From the NCBI GenBank assembly GCA_029237685.1, contig JAQZBV010000011.1:1-42335 (forward strand): a DNA stretch of 42,335 bases, given 5' to 3'. Numbering within the stretch: the first letter of the stretch is position 1; the number at the start of each line of letters is the position of its first letter. Of the stretch, positions 25,895 to 33,590 are shown piece after piece. Made by a program: the position numbers and the translations under genes. This DNA is from Cytophagaceae bacterium. GTDB taxonomy: Bacteria; Bacteroidota; Bacteroidia; Cytophagales; Cytophagaceae. Under the pieces are notes generated by a model. The model did not search any database and was not told the DNA's origin. It was given only the letters and a program-made list of their open reading frames with translations.

Positions 25895-27019
25895 ATGAGT
25901 CAGAGTAAAAGTCATAACGGTTTAAAAGTAACCTGGTGTAGTCCTCATCCCAATCACTACAACAGCTATCTGTTCGACCATTTGGCTGCTATACCTGATG
26001 TTTCATTTGAAGCGGTGTATTTTCACAAAGGCCTAGCAAATTATCCGTGGAAGTCAGATTTCGAGACTTCTTATCCAGTCTATTTCTTGAATAAAATAGC
26101 AGGAATAGATTTTCGTTTTCTCTGGCGTAAACGAAATACAAAGAAAGAAATACTGATCATAGGCGGATGGAATGAACCAACTATGATTATGTTGTTGACC
26201 TTTTTAGCATTTACAGGAAGAACGTATCTGTTGTTCAGTGACACGCCAAGAATAAGAAACGTGAAAAGTTTGAGGGAATATTTTAGAAAAGCGGTGCTCG
26301 ATATTATCTTCAAAAAAATGCATCGATTGCTGGTGACCGGACAACCTGGATTAGAGAAGGCAAGGCTGCTTGGAATTAAAGAAGAAAAGTTGGTTAATTT
26401 CCCTTTTACTACCAATACAGAATTCTTTGTTCCGGATGCTACTAAAGAATACACAAGTACAATTCCTTTAGTCATTCTCTCTTCCGGGCGATTGCAAAAT
26501 GCGCATAAAGGATATGATGTGGGCATAGAGGCATTGGGTAAATTGAAAAAGACTCATCCTAGCTTGCGTTTTCGGTACGTTATAGCTGGGGAAGGCCCTG
26601 ATAAAGAAGTATTGAAAGCCTTGATAAAGAAGTATGAATTGACAAATGAAGTAGTGTTGCTGGGATGGTTAGAACCTCATGATTTATTAGCGTTCTATCA
26701 CTCTGGAGATCTCTTTTTACATCCATCTCACGAAGATCCTTTTCCCAATGCCGTATTGGAAGCTATGTCTTGCGGATTGCCGGTGATCGGTTCTGACGCA
26801 GCCGGTTCTGTAATAGATAGAATCGAAGACGGTAGAAATGGTTTTCAGCACCGTGATGGCGACGTCGATCACTTATGCCAGCAACTGGTTAAAGCTTTGA
26901 CACTTTCTGCAGAAGAATTGAAAAATGTATCTTTACAAGCCAGAACAACAGCACTGCAGTGGGAAGTCAGTTATCATACAGGCGTCATAAAAAATATATT
27001 GAAAGAATATAACAGTTGA
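25895..27019 (+). CDS. Glycosyltransferase family 4
   Basis: 374 residues. N-domain: VTWCSPHPNHYNSYLFDHLA; mid-protein LIIGGWNEPTMIMLL and LFSDTPR, a WbnH/WsaF-like arrangement. C-domain: VILSSGRLQNAHKGYDVGIEAL and HEDPFPNAVLEAMSCGLPVIGSD, in which the acidic pair (E280, E289) is separated by eight residues instead of seven. One base separates its stop from the FkbM gene. Placed among the WecB and FkbM genes, it likely adds the sugar they make or modify (inference). Confidence 0.9.
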   Translation: MSQSKSHNGLKVTWCSPHPNHYNSYLFDHLAAIPDVSFEAVYFHKGLANYPWKSDFETSYPVYFLNKIAGIDFRFLWRKRNTKKEILIIGGWNEPTMIMLLTFLAFTGRTYLLFSDTPRIRNVKSLREYFRKAVLDIIFKKMHRLLVTGQPGLEKARLLGIKEEKLVNFPFTTNTEFFVPDATKEYTSTIPLVILSSGRLQNAHKGYDVGIEALGKLKKTHPSLRFRYVIAGEGPDKEVLKALIKKYELTNEVVLLGWLEPHDLLAFYHSGDLFLHPSHEDPFPNAVLEAMSCGLPVIGSDAAGSVIDRIEDGRNGFQHRDGDVDHLCQQLVKALTLSAEELKNVSLQARTTALQWEVSYHTGVIKNILKEYNS

Positions 27020-27020
27020 T

Positions 27021-27764
27021 ATGGTATATTCCTTGAAGATCGTAGTTGCGAATTTATTAAGTGCCAATTGGGTGGGAGGGATAATAGCTGTGCTGTTTTC
27101 AAACAAAATACCTTTTCACGGTACGCTTATTCATACGCATGATCCGGAAGTAAAGAATAGAACTAAAGCGTTACTTTTTTGGAGAATGTATGAAAGCTCA
27201 GAGATTCGTTTTGTAAATAAATACATGGACAAGACCTATGATACCATCGAACTGGGCGGAAGTATAGGGGCTGTAAGTGTGCAACTGGGGAAAAAGATTC
27301 AGGGCAGAAAATTGATTTCTGTAGAAGCGAATAAGCCATTGCTCGACATTCAAAAACAAAATTTGAATGCCAATGGTATTTACGGTACGCAACAAGTACA
27401 TGCTGCTTATGGAAGCAAAAAGCAACAAGTCTGGTTTTCCACAGGATCTGAGAATACATTAGGAAAAATAGCAGAAGCGGGGAAAGGAAATGGGTTTTTT
27501 GTTGATACAATTAGTCTGGAAAAAATAGTCGAGGCCTATCAACTTGGCGAATACGCACTGATTTGTGATATTGAAGGGGCTGAGATTGATCTGTTGCTCA
27601 ATGAACAAGAGACATTAAGTAAATGCAAACTACTAATCATAGAAACTCACCGCACCGTATACAAAGACAGAGTTTATGAACCGGAAGAAATGAAAGCCCT
27701 TTTGCTTCAGATGGGTTTTCAGTTATTGGATCAACACGGTGTGAATTTTGTGTTTGCTAAATAA
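27021..27764 (+). CDS. FkbM family SAM-dependent methyltransferase
   Basis: 247 residues. SAM-binding region TIELGGSIGAVSVQLG with the acidic SVEAN at the end of strand 2, and the FkbM signature ICDIEGAEIDLLLNE, then LLIIETH. FkbM enzymes O-methylate polyketides and, in glycan loci, sugars of the repeat unit. The glycine-rich motif reads GGSIG instead of the common GANIG; still consistent with binding. The start sits one base after the GT4 stop, and the heparinase-like gene begins 13 bases on. Confidence 0.88.
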   Translation: MVYSLKIVVANLLSANWVGGIIAVLFSNKIPFHGTLIHTHDPEVKNRTKALLFWRMYESSEIRFVNKYMDKTYDTIELGGSIGAVSVQLGKKIQGRKLISVEANKPLLDIQKQNLNANGIYGTQQVHAAYGSKKQQVWFSTGSENTLGKIAEAGKGNGFFVDTISLEKIVEAYQLGEYALICDIEGAEIDLLLNEQETLSKCKLLIIETHRTVYKDRVYEPEEMKALLLQMGFQLLDQHGVNFVFAK

Positions 27765-27777
27765 TAGATAGAGAAAA

Positions 27778-29679
27778 ATGAATAAGCTGGTACAAATTTA
27801 TCAGGTATGGAAAAACATGGGGACGCGCTACCTCCTGTTTCGCACCAAATACGAAGTGCGTAGACGTACCGGTAAATTGCAGAAGCAATTCCCTATAGCT
27901 GCAGAACCCATCACCTTTACTTCGCTCGACGATTGGCGTACAACTTCCACTGCTTTCTTTTTTGAAGGCCGCGATTCTGTGATGCTGCCGCGGGAGCTGA
28001 GTCCTGCATTAAAGAAAAGAGCCGAGCGTATTTTAGGCGGAGAGGTTTTGTTTTTTTCTCACAGTTGGAAAAAAGTAAAGGACTGGCACACACATCCAGT
28101 ATCCGGTTATGAATACGATGCGACCTTGCATTGGTCCCAGATTGAAGACATCGATCCGATTGTGGGAGACATCAAATATGTTTGGGAGAAAGCACGATTT
28201 ACTTTTTTATTGGATATCGTGCGTTACGATTACCATTCCGGTGAAAACCATGGAGAGTGGGTGATGGAACAAATCCTTTCCTGGATAGATAATAATCATT
28301 TGAACCAGGGTCCTCATTATCGCTGCAGTCAGGAGATTTCTTTGCGTATACTCAACTGGACCTTTGCTTTGCATTTCTATAAATATTCTACCTGCCTGAC
28401 AGAAGAACGTTGGCAGCGTATACACAATGCTATTTACCGTCAGCTCGAACATGTGTTCGATAACATCGAGTTTTCTCGTATCGCTGTTCGTAATAACCAT
28501 GCCATCTCCGAATGCCTTGCCTTGTATCTTGGCGGTTTGCTGTTTCCTTTTTATCCGACAGCAAAAAAATGGAAAATACTCGGCAAACGCTGGTTACAGG
28601 AGGAGATTGTATACCAGGTTTATCCCGACGGAACATACCTGCAGTTTTCTATGAACTACCATCGGGTGGCCTTGCAACTGATGTCTTGGGCGATCCGTTT
28701 GACAGAACTCAATAAGGAAACGCTGGACGAAATGGTATACGGCAGAGCACGCAAATCCATGCATTTTTTATATGCCTGTCAGGATGCAAGTTCTGGTCAA
28801 TTACCTAATTATGGTAATAACGACGGGGCATGGTTCTTCCCTTTATCGGATACAGACTTCAGAGATTATCGTCCTTTACTAAACACAATGTCTCTTATTT
28901 TAGATAAGAAAAATTTGTATACCGATGTTACAGGTTGCTTAGAAGACGCGGCCTGGTATGGCTTTGATGTTCGCCGTCGGGAAAGAACAACATCAGGAGC
29001 TGTTCTACCAGCCTCGACAGAAGTATTTAAGCGAGGAGGTTATTACGTACATAAAGATCAGGATTCACTGACCTTCCTTCGTTGCGGGGCTTACAAAGAC
29101 AGACCGGCTCAAGCCGATAACTTACACCTTGATCTATGGATCAAAGGTGAAAATGTATTGAGAGATACCGGTTCTTATTTATACAATACAGACGAAGCGA
29201 CCATCCGCTATTTTGCCGGTACACAAGGACACAATACAGTCATGCTGGGGCATTACGATCAAATGCTCAAAGGCCCTCGTTTTATTTGGTGGTACTGGAC
29301 AAAATTGGCAGTAGCCAGTATGAAGGAAGACGATGAAAAAGTAATCCTTACAGGTACCATATCCGCATTCCCTCAGGCAGGGCAGCAGATTCAACACCGC
29401 AGAAAAATTACCAAGTGGAAAAACCAGTTGGTATGGGAAATCGAAGATGAATTGATCAATAAACCTTTTGCCTTACCAATGATCCAACGCTGGCATCCAT
29501 CGGAGATGGGTCACCGTTCTTTGGTGTGGCAAGTCACAGATCAGGATGGCCACACGGTACAAGCTGAAAAAGAAGAGGGCTGGTATTCTTCTTACTATGG
29601 ATCAAGAGAACAAACCAAGGACATTGCATTCTTAACTAATGGAAGTAAATTAGTGACAAGAATTGAATGGAAAGAATAG
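27778..29679 (+). CDS. Heparinase II/III-like (alginate lyase-type) protein
   Basis: 633 residues. An alpha-helical N-terminal half (about 1-370) has NNHAISECLALYLGG and MNYHRVALQL, the Asn-His and Tyr segments of heparinase II/III and alginate lyase folds; the beta-rich second half has LDLWIKGENVLRDTGSYLYN and GTQGHNTVML. No signal peptide or membrane anchor is visible at the N-terminus, which is unexpected for a lyase of exported polysaccharide. In glycan clusters this family often sits beside WecB, a two-domain oxidoreductase and GT4 genes, as here; its role there (polymer trimming or uronic acid handling) is not settled. Last gene before a 202-base gap. Confidence 0.85.
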   Translation: MNKLVQIYQVWKNMGTRYLLFRTKYEVRRRTGKLQKQFPIAAEPITFTSLDDWRTTSTAFFFEGRDSVMLPRELSPALKKRAERILGGEVLFFSHSWKKVKDWHTHPVSGYEYDATLHWSQIEDIDPIVGDIKYVWEKARFTFLLDIVRYDYHSGENHGEWVMEQILSWIDNNHLNQGPHYRCSQEISLRILNWTFALHFYKYSTCLTEERWQRIHNAIYRQLEHVFDNIEFSRIAVRNNHAISECLALYLGGLLFPFYPTAKKWKILGKRWLQEEIVYQVYPDGTYLQFSMNYHRVALQLMSWAIRLTELNKETLDEMVYGRARKSMHFLYACQDASSGQLPNYGNNDGAWFFPLSDTDFRDYRPLLNTMSLILDKKNLYTDVTGCLEDAAWYGFDVRRRERTTSGAVLPASTEVFKRGGYYVHKDQDSLTFLRCGAYKDRPAQADNLHLDLWIKGENVLRDTGSYLYNTDEATIRYFAGTQGHNTVMLGHYDQMLKGPRFIWWYWTKLAVASMKEDDEKVILTGTISAFPQAGQQIQHRRKITKWKNQLVWEIEDELINKPFALPMIQRWHPSEMGHRSLVWQVTDQDGHTVQAEKEEGWYSSYYGSREQTKDIAFLTNGSKLVTRIEWKE

Positions 29680-29701
29680 ATAAATGAGCGATAAGAGATT
29701 C

Positions 29702-29816
29702 GCGTGAGGGATAGAAGCGGAAAGCCCACAGCGAGGCCGATCGATGGTTTAAGAATGAAAATAAACCCGAGCGAGGACTTGCAGCTGATAGCCCGACCCG
29801 GAGGGGCACGCCCTCC
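29702..29816 (+). other. Structured, repeat-like intergenic element (possible noncoding RNA)
   Basis: The gap 29680-29881 holds a GC-richer block that is out of character with the AT-rich intergenic DNA elsewhere. It contains a 12-base near repeat (AGCGGAAAGCCC at 29716-29727 and AGCTGATAGCCC at 29783-29794), a possible outer stem GCGTG 29702-29706 with CACGC 29807-29811, and a terminal hairpin GGAGGG 29800-29805 / CCCTCC 29811-29816 that competes with that stem. From memory, elements with GATAGAAGCGG and AGCCCGACCC recur between genes in Bacteroidota, some as structured RNAs such as the Flavo-1 motif; I cannot confirm a match. It could also act as a transcription stop after the heparinase gene. 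No open reading frame of note. Strand assumed. Confidence 0.4.
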
Positions 29817-29881
29817 TTATACAGGCTCCTAGAAATAAAAAATCAATCTTTACTTAATAAATATTACTTAGAATAATCTTC

Positions 29882-31117
29882 ATGAGAATATTACTAATAC
29901 ACCAATACTTCTTAGAAAAAAATGACTCCGGCGGTTCTCGTTTCAACGAGATGACCAGGGTATGGGGCGATCAGGGTGTGGATATCACCGTATTAGCCGG
30001 TATGATACACGCTAATGCATCCGGCAAAGCAGAAAAATATAAAGGTAAATATTTTGTCAAAGACCGCTACGATGAAAAAATAGAAGTGATTCGCTGTCAT
30101 GTGTCGGAAAGTTATAATGTAAATTTCCTCGGACGTTTGTGGGGTTATTTTTCTTTTGTGTTTTTTGGTTTGTGGGCGGGTGTATTTAAGACGAAAGGCA
30201 AATACGATTTGATCCTGGTGACTTCTCCTCCTTTGTTTGTAGGAATTACTGCTTTTCTATTGTCAAAGATTAAACGCATTCCTTATGTCTTCGAAATTCG
30301 CGACCTATGGCCTGAGTCTGCAATCGATACAGGGGTTGTAACCAATAAGGCAATCATTAGAATCTCTTATTGGCTGGAAGCCTTTGTATACAAACATGCG
30401 CGATTGATCAATGTGTTGACTCCAGCGTTTCGAGATACGTTGCTTACAAAGAAAAATGTTCCGGCGGAAAAAGTGATTTACATCCCGAATGCAGCCGATT
30501 TTTCTTTGACCGAAGAATTATTGAAAACATTCGATGCAAAAGCATTTAGAAAAGACTTAGGTATTTCTGAAGAGACTTTGCTCATTACTTATGTAGGGGC
30601 TCATGGTGTGGCCAATCACTTGATCCAATTGGTGGAAGTAGCAGAAGAAATCAAAGATAAACCGGTTGTCTTTTTATTGATTGGCGATGGCATGCAAAAG
30701 AAAATGCTCAAGGAAGAGGTTGCCAAGAGGGGATTGACCAACATTCGCTTCATTGATCCTGTGCCTAAAAAAGAAGTATTTAAATACATCCTTGCTTCTG
30801 ATCTGGGGGCTTCGGTATTGAAAAAAGTGGATACCTTTAAGACCGTATACTCCAACAAAACATTTGATTACATGGCTTGTAAAAAGCCTATACTGATGGC
30901 TATTGACGGCGTTTCACGTCAGTTGGTAGAAGAAGCAAAAGCAGGAGTGTATGTAGAACCTGAAAATGTCGGCGATTACCTGGAGAAGATCAATCATTAC
31001 CTGAACAATAGAAGTGAGTTGGACAAACAAGGATTGAGTGGTTATGAATTTGCATTGACTTCTTTCGATAGAGAAAAATTGGCGGCACAATACCTCACCC
31101 ATTTAAAGCAAATCTGA
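29882..31117 (+). CDS. Glycosyltransferase family 4 (WbuB-like)
   Basis: 411 residues. Begins MRILLIHQYFLEKNDSGGSR with KYKGKYFVKDRY, then ITAFLLSKIKRIPYVFEIRDLWPESAI, the long linker and acidic DLWPES motif of WbuB/PglA-like transferases. C-domain: YVGAHGVANHLIQLVE and YSNKTFDYMACKKPILMAIDG, which takes the place of EX7E. WbuB-type enzymes usually add the second sugar after the initiating lipid-linked HexNAc, and this gene overlaps the PglC-like initiator by one base, so it likely acts directly after it (inference). Confidence 0.88.
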   Translation: MRILLIHQYFLEKNDSGGSRFNEMTRVWGDQGVDITVLAGMIHANASGKAEKYKGKYFVKDRYDEKIEVIRCHVSESYNVNFLGRLWGYFSFVFFGLWAGVFKTKGKYDLILVTSPPLFVGITAFLLSKIKRIPYVFEIRDLWPESAIDTGVVTNKAIIRISYWLEAFVYKHARLINVLTPAFRDTLLTKKNVPAEKVIYIPNAADFSLTEELLKTFDAKAFRKDLGISEETLLITYVGAHGVANHLIQLVEVAEEIKDKPVVFLLIGDGMQKKMLKEEVAKRGLTNIRFIDPVPKKEVFKYILASDLGASVLKKVDTFKTVYSNKTFDYMACKKPILMAIDGVSRQLVEEAKAGVYVEPENVGDYLEKINHYLNNRSELDKQGLSGYEFALTSFDREKLAAQYLTHLKQI

Positions 31118-31722
31118 TGTATCGTAAGGGATTAAAACGGTTGATCGATCTGATGCTGTCTGGAACGGCATTCATTATAGCTTTACCCGTTTTTTTATTG
31201 ACTGCCTTTGTTTTGTATATACTCAATGATGGCAAACCTTTCTTTTTCCAAGTACGTCCAGGTAAACAGGCGAAATTATTTACAGTGATCAAGTTCAAAA
31301 CCATGAACGATAAAAAAGACCACATGGGGAATTTATTGCCGGATGCACAGCGCTTGACTGTTTTCGGTCAATGGGTACGTAAAACATCTTTAGATGAAAT
31401 TCCTCAATTGTTAAATGTCATCAAAGGAGACATGTCACTGATTGGGCCTCGTCCTTTACTGGTAGAATATTTACCTTTATACAATAGCATACAGGCTAGA
31501 AGACACGATGTACGTCCCGGAATTACAGGATGGGCGCAAGTGAACGGGAGGAATGCCATTTCATGGGATCGAAAGTTTGAATTGGATGTGTGGTATGTCG
31601 AACATTTATCTTGGCTCCTCGATCTTAAAATCGTATTTTTGACAGTATTCAAAGTGTTCAAAAGGGAAGGAATAAGTTCGGATACTTCTGCCACGATGGA
31701 AAAATTCACCGGATCTAAATAA
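31117..31722 (+). CDS. pglC: Undecaprenyl-phosphate sugar-1-phosphate transferase, PglC-like
   Basis: 201 residues, the short monotopic form without the extra N-terminal membrane domain of WbaP/WcaJ. A single N-terminal membrane segment (about 11-34), then KPFFFQVRPGK, VIKFKTM, the catalytic Asp-Glu pair D93-E94 in SLDEIPQLLN, and MSLIGPRPLL with the PRP turn; RPGITGWAQVNGR closes the conserved region. Reaction: transfers a phospho-sugar from UDP-sugar to undecaprenyl phosphate, starting repeat-unit assembly on the cytoplasmic side. With PglD, PglE and PglF-like genes next, the sugar is probably a bacillosamine-type diNAc sugar. Confidence 0.92.
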   Translation: MYRKGLKRLIDLMLSGTAFIIALPVFLLTAFVLYILNDGKPFFFQVRPGKQAKLFTVIKFKTMNDKKDHMGNLLPDAQRLTVFGQWVRKTSLDEIPQLLNVIKGDMSLIGPRPLLVEYLPLYNSIQARRHDVRPGITGWAQVNGRNAISWDRKFELDVWYVEHLSWLLDLKIVFLTVFKVFKREGISSDTSATMEKFTGSK

Positions 31723-31724
31723 CT

Positions 31725-32327
31725 ATGTATTTAATCGGAGCCAGCGGACACGCTAAAGTTGTCATAGATTGCCTGCGTGATGCAGGGGTAACCATTCAGG
31801 GACTATTCGATGCGAATCCTGGGGTTAAGAACTTGAAGGGATATGATGTGAAGGGGGATTATACTGCTGCTAACCAAGAAGAGCCGCTTGTTATTTCCAT
31901 AGGCGCAAATTCTATCCGACAGAAAATCGCTGAATCACTCAAAGGGCGATTGTTTGGAAAGGCCATTCATCCTTCCGCCTTGATCTCTTCTGATGTGACA
32001 CTGGGTGATGGAACCGTGGTGTTTCACGGAGCTGTTATTCAATCTTCATCGAAAATCGGCAAACATGTTATTGTGAACACGGCTGCTTCCATAGACCATG
32101 ATTGCATCATCGGAGATTTTGCACACATCGCGCCTCAGGTGACTTTGTGCGGCAATGTAACGGTGGGAGAAGGCACATTGGTAGGAGCTGGAAGTGTTGT
32201 GATTCCTGGAATTAAAATCGGCAAATGGTCTGTCATCGGAGCGGGATCATCCGTCTTTCGTGACGTGCCGGATTACGGGATGGTTATAGGAAATCCTGCT
32301 CGATTGATCAAATACACGAATGAATAA
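31725..32327 (+). CDS. pglD: Acetyltransferase, PglD-like
   Basis: 200 residues: an N-terminal Rossmann-like domain with LIGASGHAKVVID, then left-handed beta-helix hexapeptide repeats from about residue 80 (IHPSALISSDVTLGDGTVV onward). The SIDHDC segment places the catalytic base at H125, the same number as the known active-site His of Campylobacter PglD. Reaction: acetyl-CoA-dependent N-acetylation of a UDP-4-amino-4,6-dideoxy sugar, making UDP-di-N-acetylbacillosamine or an epimer. It starts two bases after the PglC-like gene. NeuD-type function is a less likely alternative, because no sialic acid genes are nearby. Confidence 0.88.
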   Translation: MYLIGASGHAKVVIDCLRDAGVTIQGLFDANPGVKNLKGYDVKGDYTAANQEEPLVISIGANSIRQKIAESLKGRLFGKAIHPSALISSDVTLGDGTVVFHGAVIQSSSKIGKHVIVNTAASIDHDCIIGDFAHIAPQVTLCGNVTVGEGTLVGAGSVVIPGIKIGKWSVIGAGSSVFRDVPDYGMVIGNPARLIKYTNE

Positions 32328-32361
32328 GTGAGTGCTTTTTCTAACGACTAACCACTAAATC

Positions 32362-32373
32362 CGATAGCTATCG
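32362..32373. repeat. 12-bp perfect palindrome CGATAGCTATCG
   Basis: A self-complementary 12-mer in the 63-base gap between the PglD- and PglE-like genes, flanked by CTAACGACTAACCACTAA. It is not followed by a T-run. I have the impression that this word is common between genes in some Bacteroidota, but could not test that. Only one copy was noticed in this window. Confidence 0.35.
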
Positions 32374-32390
32374 AGATAACCAAATAAAGT

Positions 32391-33527
32391 ATGAAACCAA
32401 AAATATACCTTTCATCTCCTAATATGGGCGGAAAGGAATTTGAATTTGTAAAAGAAGCTTTTGAAACGAATTGGATTGCTCCATTGGGTCCTAATGTAAA
32501 TGGCTTTGAAGAGGATTTGCAAAACTACACAGGCGCGGCACATGCCGCTGCATTGAGTGCAGGAACAGCCGCTCTGCACCTGGCCTTGATACTGGCCGAT
32601 GTAAAAGCAGGAGATCATGTATTATGTTCTACTTTTACATTCAGTGCCTCTGCTAATCCTATTGTATACCAAGGCGCTCTTCCTGTATTCATAGAAAGTG
32701 AAGCAGAAACCTGGAATGCTTCTCCTGCTTTTGTTGAACAAGCGATTACTGATTTGATTCAACAAGGGAAGAAGCCAAAAGCTTTTATCTTGGTTCATCT
32801 TTATGGTATGCCTGCAAAGTTAGATGAAATCAAAGCGATTTGTGATAAACACCAAGTCACGCTGATTGAAGACGCAGCAGAAGCGTTGGGTTCGAGCTAT
32901 AAGGGAAGACGTCCCGGTGTATTCGGAGCGTTTGGTATACTTTCCTTCAATGGCAATAAGATCATTACAACCTCAGGTGGAGGTGCGCTGCTTTCGAATG
33001 ACAAAGTTAAAATTGAGAAAGCTCGCTTCCTGGCTACGCAGGCAAGAGATCCTGCTCCTCACTACCAACATTCTGAAATTGGTTTCAATTACCGCATGAG
33101 TAATATCTGTGCAGGTATAGGACGTGGCCAAATGCTGGTGCTTGATCAAAGGGTAGCAGAGAAAAGAGCCTTGCATGAGTGGTATGTAACGCAATTAGCT
33201 CAAGTGCCGGGAATTACTTTTTTAGAAGAACCTGAAGGTTTTGTGTCTAACCGATGGTTAACGTGTATCCTCGTCAATCCCGCTCTGACGAACGGATTGT
33301 CGAGAGAAGATATTCGCCTGGCCATGGAAAAAGAAAACATTGAGGCTCGTCCGCTCTGGAAACCAATGCATTTACAACCTGTTTTTCAAGGAAGTAGCTA
33401 TTATGGCGACGGTTTATCCGAAAGATTGTTTGATCAAGGGTTATGTTTGCCTTCCGATACGAATATAAGGGAAGAGGAAAAAAATAGGATTCTAGCTGTA
33501 TTTAAAGCATTAAACCTTATCCGATGA
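32391..33527 (+). CDS. pglE: PLP-dependent sugar aminotransferase, PglE-like (DegT/DnrJ/EryC1/StrS)
   Basis: 378 residues, usual length. N-terminal YLSSPNMGGKEFEFVKEAF with TNWIAPLGPNVN, ALSAGTAALHLAL for PLP phosphate contacts, IEDAAEALGSSYKGR with the PLP-ring Asp, and FNGNKIITTSGGG whose Lys should form the Schiff base. Reaction: glutamate-dependent amination of the 4-keto sugar made by the PglF-like enzyme. The gene order C-D-E-F here leaves the dehydratase last. A 63-base gap precedes it. Confidence 0.93.
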   Translation: MKPKIYLSSPNMGGKEFEFVKEAFETNWIAPLGPNVNGFEEDLQNYTGAAHAAALSAGTAALHLALILADVKAGDHVLCSTFTFSASANPIVYQGALPVFIESEAETWNASPAFVEQAITDLIQQGKKPKAFILVHLYGMPAKLDEIKAICDKHQVTLIEDAAEALGSSYKGRRPGVFGAFGILSFNGNKIITTSGGGALLSNDKVKIEKARFLATQARDPAPHYQHSEIGFNYRMSNICAGIGRGQMLVLDQRVAEKRALHEWYVTQLAQVPGITFLEEPEGFVSNRWLTCILVNPALTNGLSREDIRLAMEKENIEARPLWKPMHLQPVFQGSSYYGDGLSERLFDQGLCLPSDTNIREEEKNRILAVFKALNLIR

Positions 33528-33590
33528 ATTTACTCTAACGAACGATTAACAAGCCAAATTATTCTTTAAGTTTAGTTTTTAGCGTTCGAA

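Noticed and set aside
26080-26526. 148-codon open frame on the - strand
   Set aside because: It lies wholly inside the GT4 gene at 25895-27019, has no recognisable motif, and the + strand protein is clearly a real GT4.
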